A DNA stretch of 64,000 bases, from the NCBI GenBank assembly GCA_963801475.1, contig CAWDEX010000001.1:1798001-1862000 (forward strand). Direction: 5' to 3'. Under the pieces are notes generated by a model that saw nothing but the letters and a program-made list of their open reading frames with translations, searched no databases and had not been told where the DNA came from. Position 1 is the stretch's first letter; every line of letters starts with the position of its first letter. A program made the position numbers and the translations under genes. Source of the DNA: DAOMFB01 sp963801475. GTDB lineage: Bacteria > Acidobacteriota > Thermoanaerobaculia > UBA5066. This document shows, one piece after another, positions 9,041-16,718 of the stretch.

Positions 9041-10075
9041 TCAGCGCACGACGGCGGAGGGGTCCACAGCCGCCGGGAAGAGATTCGGCTCGTGCTTGTA
9101 GCGCGCGAGGGCGTCCGCCGTCAGCGGGGAGACAGACCGGAGGAGCCGGCCGAGCGAGGCCTGCGTCTCGGGACCGATCGGCACCTTCGAGACGACCTCG
9201 ACGGTCACCGACGTCGAGGGGTGGCGCTTCGCGCCCCCCTCCCGGAGGACGAGATCGGTCATGAGAGGGTTCGGATCGAGAACCGTCACGCCGGGATGGC
9301 CGAGGGAAGCGAAGGTCTTTTCCCAGAGCGGGAGGACGTAACCGTAGTGCGTGCAGTTCAGGCTCGCGACGACCGGGCCGTGCTTCTCGGGCAGGCGCTC
9401 GAGCGCTTCCGCGACGAACTTCCTCACATAGGCCGCCGTCTCCTCGCTCGTGGCGCCGCGCTCGATGGCTCCGGCCAGCTTCGGGCAGGCCTCGCCGACG
9501 ATCCGGTCGCCCGGGATCCCCTTCCCGGCGAGGAGCTTGCGGTGCGCGCCGGACTCGATCGTCGTCTTCGTCGCGAAGATGACGGCCGTCGCGTCTTTCT
9601 TCCCCGCGATTTCGCGGAGGATGAGGTCCGCGCCGAGGCCGACGATCCCGACGGTCTCCGGCCCGCCCTTCCTCGCCTGCGCGGTCCCGGGGTAGACCAC
9701 CGAGAGCGTGTTGCAGGCGATCAGGATCAGATCGGGCTCGTATCTCGTCTCCATGGCGGACAGCGCCGCGTCGAAGACGCGGACCTTGTCAGCCTCGAAC
9801 TTCATGTCGTTGTAGCCGAGATCCACGTCCGGCTCGGCGTTGACGAAGACGATCCGCGCCGACCGGACGATCCCGCTCGCGGGAAGGCGCGTCGCGAGGC
9901 CCGCCACCACCGAGAGGCCGCCGAGCCCCGAATCGGTGACGACGATCGTGACGTCGGCCTTCGTCCGGGCGGCGTCGGCGAAGGACCGGCCCGCCCCGGC
10001 CCGCGCACCGGCGCCGGACAGGACGAGCCCCGCGAGAACGGCCCAGACCGCGAAGAAACGGAGGCGCTTCCTCAT
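9041..10075 (-). CDS. Exported Asp/Glu racemase family protein (glutamate racemase homologue)
   Basis: A protein of 344 residues. The body matches glutamate racemase: VTDSGLGGLSV (Asp48), the first catalytic-cysteine motif CNTLS (Cys121) and the second in LNCTHYGY (Cys241). Both cysteines needed for two-base racemisation are present. Unlike cytosolic MurI it starts with MRKRLRFFAVWAVLAGLVLSGAGARA, a clear signal peptide with Arg/Lys, a hydrophobic core and an AxA site. It also has about 60 more residues than usual MurI. Its start overlaps the SRPBCC gene by 4 bp (ATGA). It may racemise or bind glutamate or aspartate in the periplasm; no enzyme assay can be inferred. Confidence 0.8.
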   Translation of the reverse strand: MRKRLRFFAVWAVLAGLVLSGAGARAGAGRSFADAARTKADVTIVVTDSGLGGLSVVAGLATRLPASGIVRSARIVFVNAEPDVDLGYNDMKFEADKVRVFDAALSAMETRYEPDLILIACNTLSVVYPGTAQARKGGPETVGIVGLGADLILREIAGKKDATAVIFATKTTIESGAHRKLLAGKGIPGDRIVGEACPKLAGAIERGATSEETAAYVRKFVAEALERLPEKHGPVVASLNCTHYGYVLPLWEKTFASLGHPGVTVLDPNPLMTDLVLREGGAKRHPSTSVTVEVVSKVPIGPETQASLGRLLRSVSPLTADALARYKHEPNLFPAAVDPSAVVR

Positions 10076-10581
10076 GGCGATGCCTCGGGGTTACAGGTCG
10101 CCGCGACAGGGGACGGTTCCCGGAGATCTCCTTCCAGAAGCCTTCGGGTCGCGGCGTGCCGGAAAGAGAAGATCCGGTCGAGGTCGGGCCGGACGAGGAG
10201 CGGGTGGGCGAGCTCGCCGATCGGGAAGAGCGGAAGCTCGTACTCCACGCGGTCGCGGACCCGCGTGCCGCCGTCCCCACCTTCGAAGGTGTGTTCGTGT
10301 CGCCACAGTCGGTACGGACCTCGCACCTGAACGTCCACGAAGCGGACGTTCGGCTCCAAGACCTCGATCCGGCTGGTCCAGCGGACCGGGAGTCCGAGAA
10401 CGCGGATCCGGTAATCGATCAAAGTGCCCTCGCGCATCTCGATGGGCTCGGGCGTGAGGATGACGAACCCGAGGCCCGGCGGCGTGATCCGCGCCAGATT
10501 GCGGGGATCGGAGAAGAACGCGAACGTCGTCTCGAGCGGCGTCCGGACCCACTGCGACGTTTCGAGGAGGTGGCGTCTCAT
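10072..10581 (-). CDS. SRPBCC-family protein (ligand-binding/polyketide-cyclase-like)
   Basis: A protein of 169 residues with the START/SRPBCC pattern: an initial strand and helix with TPLETTFAFFSDPRNLARITPPGLGF, then MREGTLIDYRIRVLGLPVRWTSRIEVLEPNVRFVD, and the hallmark GPYRLWRHEHTFEG...TRVRDRVEYELPL. This matches the SRPBCC proteins often annotated as cell-division inhibitor or cyclase-like, with unknown ligand. Its stop overlaps the start of the exported racemase (ATGA), and it lies 48 bp downstream of glnA. Confidence 0.82.
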   Translation of the reverse strand: MRRHLLETSQWVRTPLETTFAFFSDPRNLARITPPGLGFVILTPEPIEMREGTLIDYRIRVLGLPVRWTSRIEVLEPNVRFVDVQVRGPYRLWRHEHTFEGGDGGTRVRDRVEYELPLFPIGELAHPLLVRPDLDRIFSFRHAATRRLLEGDLREPSPVAATCNPEASP

Positions 10582-10629
10582 CCCATGTTCCCTGCGCGTC
10601 CGATCCGCCGTGGTGACCTCAGCTGCCGC

Positions 10630-12054
10630 TCACAGGTCGTAGTAGAGGTCGTACTCGTACGGGTGCGGGCGCTTCAGGAGGGGGACGATCTCCAGGGTCT
10701 CCTTCACCTTGACGTACGCCTTGACGAGCGCTTCGGGGAAGACGTTGTCCTTCGCCAGGAAGGCGTGGTCCTTCTCGAGGGCGATCAGTGCGGCCTCGAA
10801 GCTGTCGGGCGCGTGCGCGAGCTTGTACTTGTCGACGACCTCCTGGAGGTTGAAGTTCTCCTCGTAGGGGCCGAAGCCGAGCTTCGTCGGGTCGAGCTTC
10901 TTCTCCACGCCGTCCAGCCCCGCCATCAGCATCGCCGTCAGCTGGAGGTACGGGTTCCCGGTGGCGTCGGGCATCCGGAACTCCACCCGCGCCTCCTTCT
11001 CGTTGATCGCGTAGGCCGGGATCCGGATGGCCGCCGTCCGGTTCCCGACGGAGAAGAAGATGTAGTTGGGGGCCGCGCGGTACCCGCCGAGCCGCCGGTA
11101 CGAGTTCGTGCTCGCGTTCGTGATCGAGAGGACGGCCTGGACGTGAGACAGGATCCCGGCGATGTAGGAATGGCCGGCCTTGTTGATGCCGCCGTACCCC
11201 TTCCTGTCCCAGAAGAGCGACTTCTTGCCGTCCGTCACGTACTGGTGGTAGTGCATGCCGTTCGTCGATTCGGAGAAGAGCGGCATCGGCATGAAGGTGG
11301 CCGACTTTCCGGCGGCGACGGCGGCGTTCTTGATGATGTACTTCATCTTGAGGACGGCGTCGCCCGCCGCGACGAGCGGCAGGAAGTAGGTCTCGATCTC
11401 CATCTGGCCGGGAGAGCCCGACTCGTGGTGGTGATACTTGACCGGGACGCCGGCCCCTTCGAGGTGCTGGACGATCCTCGAGCGGAGGTTGCTGAAGCGG
11501 TCCCGCGGCGGGTCGGCCTGGCTCCCCTTCGTGTACGGAAGGTTGTAGCCCTGCCCCCCTTCCTTCCGGGCGTTCCAGTAGGCCTCCGCGGAATCGACCC
11601 GGTAGAAGGACTCCTGGATGTCGCTGTGGTACCGGACCTCGTCGAAGAGGTAGAACTCCAGCTCGGGCCCCCAGAGCGTCGAGCCCCCCGGGAAGACCTT
11701 CGAGAGGTACCGCTCGGCCTTCCGCGCCACGTAGCGCGGGTCCAGCTCGAACGGCGTCCCGTCGTTGTTCTGGATGTCGCAGAGGAAGCAGAGGGTCGGC
11801 ACCTCGGCGAAGGGGTCCATGAAGCCGGTCGTCGGGTCCGGCTTGATGGTCATGTCCCCGGCCTCGATCGTCTTGAAGCCCGGGTAGGAGCTGAGGCTCG
11901 TCCCCGTCCCCTTCGTGAAGATCTTCTCGTCGTCGTGGCCGGTCTTGTAGACCATGTGCCGCCAGCGCCCGATCAGGTCGGCGGTCTTCAGGTCGACCAT
12001 GACGACCTTCTTGTCGCGGATGTAGCGGAGGGCTTCGTCGACGTCTCGGAACAT
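10630..12054 (-). CDS. glnA: Glutamine synthetase, type I
   Basis: A protein of 474 residues, the usual length for GSI. It has the beta-grasp N-terminus (VVMVDLKTADLIGRW), the region GFMDPFAEVPTLCFLCDI, the metal/glutamate motif WGPELEFYLFD, the ATP region with SESTNGMHYHQ, the arginine segment RTAAIRIP and the EFRMPDATGNPYLQLTAMLMAGLDG block. The E. coli adenylylation region NLYDLPPEE is replaced by ENFNLQEV, so the modified tyrosine appears absent by eye, and regulation is likely by another route. It lies 14 bp downstream of the M20 hydrolase gene. Confidence 0.92.
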   Translation of the reverse strand: MFRDVDEALRYIRDKKVVMVDLKTADLIGRWRHMVYKTGHDDEKIFTKGTGTSLSSYPGFKTIEAGDMTIKPDPTTGFMDPFAEVPTLCFLCDIQNNDGTPFELDPRYVARKAERYLSKVFPGGSTLWGPELEFYLFDEVRYHSDIQESFYRVDSAEAYWNARKEGGQGYNLPYTKGSQADPPRDRFSNLRSRIVQHLEGAGVPVKYHHHESGSPGQMEIETYFLPLVAAGDAVLKMKYIIKNAAVAAGKSATFMPMPLFSESTNGMHYHQYVTDGKKSLFWDRKGYGGINKAGHSYIAGILSHVQAVLSITNASTNSYRRLGGYRAAPNYIFFSVGNRTAAIRIPAYAINEKEARVEFRMPDATGNPYLQLTAMLMAGLDGVEKKLDPTKLGFGPYEENFNLQEVVDKYKLAHAPDSFEAALIALEKDHAFLAKDNVFPEALVKAYVKVKETLEIVPLLKRPHPYEYDLYYDL

Positions 12055-12068
12055 CGGTACCTCGGTTG

Positions 12069-13187
12069 TCAGTTCGCGCCGGAAAAGACGACGTTCTTCA
12101 GGAGCTCGGAGCCGGTGACGAAATCGGAGACGGTCAGGAACTCGTCCACGAGGTGCATCTGCTCGCGGTCCCCGACCCCCGTGCAGAAGGAGGGGATCCC
12201 CGCGACGTTCTTGAAGATGGAGGCGTCGATCCGGCCGCCGGCGAAGCGGGTCTCCGTGACGTAGCCGCAGGCGGCCGCTTCCTTTTTGATGAGATCGAGG
12301 AGCGGGTCCTCGTGGCGGTCGACGTATCCCGGCGCGCTGTAGGGGACCGTCAGGGTGAAGTCGTTCCCGCAGACCTCCCGGCAGATCCGCTCCACGTCCG
12401 GGACGAGGCGGTCGTCCCCGGGGGCCGTCCGGGCGTGGACGAGGATCTCGCACCGGTCCGGGACGAGGAACATGTCGGCCCCCCCCTCGATCCGGATCGG
12501 CATGCAGATGGTCGTCACGGTCTGACCGGGGACCGCCACCGAGTGGAACGCGAGCTTCTCGATCCCGGAGAGGATCCGGGCGGCGCGCGAGACGGCGTTG
12601 ATCCCGCGCTCCGGGTAGCCCGTGTGGGCGCCCTTCCCCTTCACTTCGATTTTGATGTTCTCGATGCCGCGGCAGCCGTGGATGATGTTGAGCCGCCTCT
12701 CCTTCACGTCGAACTGAGGCTCGAGGACGAGCGCCTTGTCGGCGCGGAGGTGCCGGGCGAGGAGGTAGCTCCCCTTCTCTTCCAGCGTCGTCCCGAACTC
12801 CTCCCCCGTCGTGAAGGTGAAGAGGAGGCGCTTCCCGAGCACCCGCCCTTTCGCGAGCCGGGCGATCTCGAGCATCGCCGCGATGTTCCCCTTGTCGTCG
12901 CTCGCCCCGCGGCCGTAGACGCGGTCCCCTTCGAGGACGCCGCCGAAAGGATCGCGCGTCCACCCCTTGCCGAGCTCCACCGTGTCGAGGTGCGAGTTCA
13001 AAAGGAGGCACGTCGGGCCCTCGCCCGTCTCGAACCAGATGTTGTGCGCCTCGACGTTCGGCCGGTAACCGAGGGCCCGCAGCTCCTCCTCGACGTACCG
13101 CGCCGCTGCCGCCTCGTCCCGGGTCACGCTCGGGATCCGGATCAGCTCCTGAAGCCACCGGACGAGCCGTTCGCGATCGACCTCCAT
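12069..13187 (-). CDS. M20-family metallohydrolase (ArgE/DapE/CPG2-like)
   Basis: A protein of 372 residues. Metal and catalytic residues of the M20 family are visible: SHLDTV (His66 metal, Asp68 catalytic partner), GRGASDDKG (Asp97 bridging), TGEE (Glu129 base, Glu130 metal) and a late His in MHLVDEFLTVSDF. The dimerisation-domain motif KGKGAHTGYPERGINAV is typical. The substrate could be an N-acyl amino acid or a dipeptide. It lies between an aminotransferase and glutamine synthetase with gaps of 16 and 14 bp, suggesting amino-acid salvage or deacylation feeding glutamate metabolism. Confidence 0.88.
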   Translation of the reverse strand: MEVDRERLVRWLQELIRIPSVTRDEAAAARYVEEELRALGYRPNVEAHNIWFETGEGPTCLLLNSHLDTVELGKGWTRDPFGGVLEGDRVYGRGASDDKGNIAAMLEIARLAKGRVLGKRLLFTFTTGEEFGTTLEEKGSYLLARHLRADKALVLEPQFDVKERRLNIIHGCRGIENIKIEVKGKGAHTGYPERGINAVSRAARILSGIEKLAFHSVAVPGQTVTTICMPIRIEGGADMFLVPDRCEILVHARTAPGDDRLVPDVERICREVCGNDFTLTVPYSAPGYVDRHEDPLLDLIKKEAAACGYVTETRFAGGRIDASIFKNVAGIPSFCTGVGDREQMHLVDEFLTVSDFVTGSELLKNVVFSGAN

Positions 13188-13203
13188 GGCGCCCTTCTCC
13201 GGC

Positions 13204-14577
13204 CTACCGGCTCGCGATGAAGGCCTTGATGTTCCGGACGGCGAGAGCGACGCGGTCCGTCGGCGTGAAGCCGAAGCAGAAGCGGAGGTAGTGCATCGAG
13301 GGGTCTGTCGGGGGAGGCGTGTAGACCTCCTCGTGGCCGGCCCCTCCGCGGATGCGGAACTCGAAGTCGCTCCCGGAGATGGCGCTGACGCCGCCGCGCT
13401 CCACGAGGCCGATCGAGAAGGTGTCGATGTCCCCGAACGCCTTCACCACGTCCGCCGGGACCGGGATCACGGCGTAGATCGCCCCGCCCGGGACGTTCAT
13501 CTTCCACCCGAGCTCCTTCTTCACCGTCTCGACGAGGATGTCCCGCCGCGTCTGCAGCTCCGAAAGGAGCGACTGCCTGTAGGCGGCGACCCGGCCCGGA
13601 TCCGTGTCGTTCAGCGAGAGATGCGCGATGAGCCCGTTCTGGGGCGTCACGGACGGGCAGCCGCTGTGCGAGCGGTTGTAGAAGTAGACGTAGCGGACGA
13701 CGCGCGTGTCGTAGCTCGCGAGGTACCCGAGGCGCTCCCCGGGGATCTGCATGGTCTTCGAGTAGCTGCCGCAGGTGACCATCTTCTGCAGGATGTCGGG
13801 CGGGAACGGCCGCGTCGATTTCCCGTCGAAGACCATTCCGTGGTACGCCGCGTCCATGATGAGCGGAACGTCGAGCCCGCGGACGATCGCTTCGAGCTTC
13901 TTCTGCTCGGCCGGGTCGGTCACGACGGCGCCGTCCGGGTTGTTGATCTCCGTGTAGAGGAAGGCCGCGATCCGGTCCTTGACCGGCCGGCAGAGTGCGA
14001 GGACCGTGTCCGGGTCGGCGACCCGTCCCTGCTCGTCGACGATCGGGACCGGCCAGAGCATTCCGCCGTGCATGTCGACGATGAGGTTGTGGTTCTGCCA
14101 GGTCCGCTGATTGACGACGAAGAGCTTCTTCTTCTCCGTCAGAAAGACGGAGATGGCCGCGCCGAGCGCCCCCGCGCCGCCGGGAGTGATGGCGACGAAT
14201 TTCGGCAGGCTCTCGTCGGTGTGCTTCGCAACCTCGGTCCCGGCCGCCTTCGCCTCGTCCCGGAGCCGCTCGAGGATCAGCTCGCGCTGGTCGTCGGGAA
14301 TCGAGTGCCGGAAGACGAGCTTCTTCAGCTGCGGGTCGCCGTCGGGGGCGGAGTAGCCGATCCGCCCTTCCTTCAGGACCTCGCGGGCGGTCTTCTCGAG
14401 GCTCTCGCGGTAGCCGGGCGGGAAGAGGCCGGGCGCGCAGACCTCGCCCGTATCGGCGCGGACGAAATCGGGGTTCTTCGCGGCGAGGGCGCGGGCCCTC
14501 CCCGCGATTACGGTGATCGTCGACTTCTTCCCGAGCGTCTTGATCGCCCAGTCGGGCAGCACGATGGTTTCGGTCAT
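13204..14577 (-). CDS. PLP-dependent aminotransferase, fold type I
   Basis: A protein of 457 residues with fold-type-I class I/II motifs: the glycine-rich PLP-phosphate loop TPGGAGALGAA, NNPDG (213-217), the MDAAYHG segment (Asp242 and Tyr245), the Schiff-base lysine in CGSYSKTMQIPGERLGY (Lys274) and Arg282. It is longer than usual aspartate aminotransferases because of an insertion around residues 90-125. The amino donor cannot be told from sequence. It is the first gene of the operon with the M20 hydrolase, glnA, SRPBCC protein and the racemase. Confidence 0.87.
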   Translation of the reverse strand: MTETIVLPDWAIKTLGKKSTITVIAGRARALAAKNPDFVRADTGEVCAPGLFPPGYRESLEKTAREVLKEGRIGYSAPDGDPQLKKLVFRHSIPDDQRELILERLRDEAKAAGTEVAKHTDESLPKFVAITPGGAGALGAAISVFLTEKKKLFVVNQRTWQNHNLIVDMHGGMLWPVPIVDEQGRVADPDTVLALCRPVKDRIAAFLYTEINNPDGAVVTDPAEQKKLEAIVRGLDVPLIMDAAYHGMVFDGKSTRPFPPDILQKMVTCGSYSKTMQIPGERLGYLASYDTRVVRYVYFYNRSHSGCPSVTPQNGLIAHLSLNDTDPGRVAAYRQSLLSELQTRRDILVETVKKELGWKMNVPGGAIYAVIPVPADVVKAFGDIDTFSIGLVERGGVSAISGSDFEFRIRGGAGHEEVYTPPPTDPSMHYLRFCFGFTPTDRVALAVRNIKAFIASR

Positions 14578-14717
14578 GAAACTCCCCCTGGCGGCGCGAA
14601 AGATGAGGACGTCACGGGACCCGCGTCCGAAAAGCCGCGCGGAGGATATGGACTTTCGCTCGCCCCCGCAACACGCGTTCGACCGCGGGCGGATTCGAGG
14701 GGAAGGGGCGGCCCGCC

Positions 14718-15200
14718 CTAGCGCTTCTTCAGCTCCACCCCGATCGTGATCTTGAATCCGTCGGGATCGACGAGGGAGAAGTCGCGCATCCCCCAGGGCT
14801 GGTCCTTCGGCTCCTGGTCGAGAACGCCGCCCGCCTTGCGGATCCGATCTGCAATGGCGTCGACGTCCTGCCGGGTCATGCAGTAGATCCGGAACGCCTC
14901 GCCCTTCTTCCGGTCGCGTCCCTTCTTCCAGTCGTCCTGGCCCAGCATGAGGAAGACGCCGCCGGCCCGAAGGCCGACGCCGGCCAGCCTCCCGTCCCGC
15001 TCGTAGCGCTCCTCGATGACGAACCCGAGGACGTCCCGGTACCAGGCAAGGCTCTTCTCGAGGTCGTTCACGGTGAAGCTGGGCGAGACCTCGCTCAGGT
15101 TCAGCGTCCCTGATTTCGCACGGACCTTCGTCGGGGCGGGCTTTGATTTCTTTGCCGGTCTTCTCGGGGCTGCTTTCTTTGCCGTCTTCCTAACTGCCAT
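14718..15200 (-). CDS. VOC (glyoxalase/bleomycin-resistance) superfamily protein with basic N-tail
   Basis: A protein of 160 residues. The first 30 are Lys/Ala/Pro-rich (VRKTAKKAAPRRPAKKSKPA), resembling histone-H1/AlgP-like tails that bind nucleic acid or stay unfolded. The rest is one VOC domain: VSPSFTVNDLEKSLAWYRDVLGF, then GVFLMLGQDDW, and the closing PWGMRDFSLVDPDGFKITI, which holds the usual glutamate/aspartate-containing metal strand. The substrate is unknown. It is separated by about 140 bp from the aminotransferase gene. Confidence 0.82.
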   Translation of the reverse strand: MAVRKTAKKAAPRRPAKKSKPAPTKVRAKSGTLNLSEVSPSFTVNDLEKSLAWYRDVLGFVIEERYERDGRLAGVGLRAGGVFLMLGQDDWKKGRDRKKGEAFRIYCMTRQDVDAIADRIRKAGGVLDQEPKDQPWGMRDFSLVDPDGFKITIGVELKKR

Positions 15201-15418
15201 TTTTCAAGCCTCCGCCTTTCATTCCAGACAGCCTATGCCCCGGCCGTCCCGGGGTCAAACCATAGTTGAGACTCGATCTCTGAATTCGGCGCGGGAATTT
15301 CCTGGCAGGCGCCCGGCGAGCGCGCGATCGCTGCATGGAGCGCGTGGACGTCCCCGCGCTGCTCGAGGGCATCACGGACGAGAGGCCGGAGCGGTTTGAG
15401 CCCTGATCCCCCGAGGGT

Positions 15419-15859
15419 TCACGCCGAAAGCTGCGCAATGATCGCCGAGAGCTCCGCGATGTGCTTGCGTTGTCGCGGGATCAGCTCGAGCGTCACCAGA
15501 TCGCGGGCGTCGCCTTCGAGGGTCCCGTTCGTCGCCTCGTACATCCTGAGGCCCGCTTCCTCTCCGTCGAGGAGCTCGCGGACCGACGCCGTCTCCCGAA
15601 GCAGCGCGAAGGCGCCCCAGGTCCCCGCCACACTCGCCGGAACGCCGCCCATCTCCCGGACGGCACCCTGCAACGCCGCTACCGTTCTCTGGTGCTCCCC
15701 GGCGAACCGGAAGATCTCCGCGGCGTCCACGGCGGCACGGCCCTTGGCCGACCGGAGAGCGCCCTGGTAGGCGTTCACCGCGGCGAGCTCTCCCCGCAGG
15801 AGAGCGTTCAGCCCGTCGATCCCGTCGACAGGAAGGCGTCCGCCCAGACGGTCGGTCAT
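15419..15859 (-). CDS. DUF2383-like four-helix (ferritin-like) protein, copy 1
   Basis: A protein of 146 residues, all helical by eye, with the DUF2383/PA2169-type pattern: LNALLRGELAAVNAYQGAL, then AGEHQRTVAALQGAVREMGG, and late LELIPRQRKHIAELSAII. Glu, His and Gln spacing resembles ferritin-like helical bundles, though metal binding is not proven. A paralogue lies at 20813-21241. The ATG at 15859 overlaps the stop of a 15-codon leader (ATGA). A -24/-12 promoter-like sequence lies upstream. It looks like a small stress-induced protein. Confidence 0.78.
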   Translation of the reverse strand: MTDRLGGRLPVDGIDGLNALLRGELAAVNAYQGALRSAKGRAAVDAAEIFRFAGEHQRTVAALQGAVREMGGVPASVAGTWGAFALLRETASVRELLDGEEAGLRMYEATNGTLEGDARDLVTLELIPRQRKHIAELSAIIAQLSA

Positions 15860-15903
15860 TCCATAGCTCCCGGGTTCCGTGGCGCGAGTTGTCGCACGCT
15901 CAT
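15856..15903 (-). CDS. 15-residue leader peptide overlapping the DUF2383 start
   Basis: ATG 15903 is preceded by AGAGGAG with a five-base spacer and opens a 15-codon frame (MSVRQLAPRNPGAME) whose TGA overlaps the DUF2383 ATG. The overlap and good ribosome site suggest translational coupling; a mis-called long gene is unlikely, since the DUF2383 frame has no start upstream. Confidence 0.45.
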   Translation of the reverse strand: MSVRQLAPRNPGAME

Positions 15904-15928
15904 GGCGTCTCCTCTGAGTCAAAACCAA

Positions 15929-15943
15929 GCACGAGGCGTGCCA
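15929..15943 (-). promoter_or_regulatory. Sigma-54 promoter-like -24/-12 element for the DUF2383 gene
   Basis: On the minus strand the sequence is TGGCACGCCTCGTGC, with GG and GC ten bases apart as sigma-54 needs; the -12 box is GTGC, not TTGC. It lies 26 bp before the leader ATG. Confidence 0.5.
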
Positions 15944-16031
15944 CGGGGAACGAGCTGGTAGCGGCCGGGCGCCGCTGGGCCCGGCTTTCCGCCAGGAGAC
16001 CGCCGGTTTGACGCGATCGCCCGGAGGGTCG

Positions 16032-16718
16032 ATGCTCCGTTTCGAAAAGATGAAGGAAGCGCTTCCTCCCGATCGGCCCGGTGGGGTGCCTGCTGCGCTG
16101 GGAACGCTCCGGCACGCACTGGCCGACCCGCTCTCGACTGCGGGGCTGAAGCTCGAGCTCCTCGAGCGCCGCCTCACCGTGGTTCCGGCCGACGGGTCGT
16201 CCCTGGCGGACCGCGTCCGCGGTGCGAAGGCCGACCTCGCCGCCGCCGGCCGGCTCATCGACCTCCTGCCGCGTCTCGCGAAAATAGCCGGAGAGGCTCC
16301 CGAAGAGACCTCGATCGGTGATCTCTGCCGTGCGGCGGGGGTGCCGCTCGAGGAAGATGCGGCCTCCCGCCTGCGCCTCCCGCTTCGGCATCTGGCGTCC
16401 GTCGACGCGCTGAGGGTCGTCATGTCGTTCGTACGGTCGCTGGAGCCCGGGGGACCGCCGCCGCGAGTACGTGTCGAAGCCGTTTCAGGGCGGGCGACCC
16501 TCCGGATCGAGGCCCTCGGCGGGCGAGGCGAGGCGAACATGGAGCGGCTCTTCCATCTGCCGCGCGGCGAGGAGCGGGCCGAGGAGCTCTTCCTGGCCCG
16601 CGCCGGCATCGAAGCCGACGGGGGCCTCCTGCAGCTCGTGGAGCGGGAGGGCCCGATCGTCGCGCTTCTGTCGTGGCCCCGGCCAGCACCGGTCGGGGGC
16701 GCCGGGGCGCCGGCATGA
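16032..16718 (+). CDS. Degenerate histidine-kinase-like/HPt-like sensor partner of the NtrC regulator
   Basis: A protein of 228 residues. Near the N-terminus ALGTLRHALADPLSTAGLKLELLERRL looks like a dimerisation/phosphoacceptor helix (RHALADPL recalls HELRNPL). The middle and C-terminal parts recall an ATPase-like domain but the N, G1 and G2 boxes are not recognisable. I therefore call it a sensor-like or atypical kinase, not a proven kinase. GGAGG lies four bases before ATG 16032; a TTG at 16008 is an alternative. Its stop overlaps the start of the sigma-54 activator gene (ATGA), which strongly suggests the two proteins act together. Confidence 0.5.
   Translation: MLRFEKMKEALPPDRPGGVPAALGTLRHALADPLSTAGLKLELLERRLTVVPADGSSLADRVRGAKADLAAAGRLIDLLPRLAKIAGEAPEETSIGDLCRAAGVPLEEDAASRLRLPLRHLASVDALRVVMSFVRSLEPGGPPPRVRVEAVSGRATLRIEALGGRGEANMERLFHLPRGEERAEELFLARAGIEADGGLLQLVEREGPIVALLSWPRPAPVGGAGAPA

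Noticed and set aside
15334..15406. Short plus-strand frame encoding MERVDVPALLEGITDERPERFEP
   Set aside because: It looks protein-like but has no ribosome site, no upstream continuation past a TGA and no recognised family.
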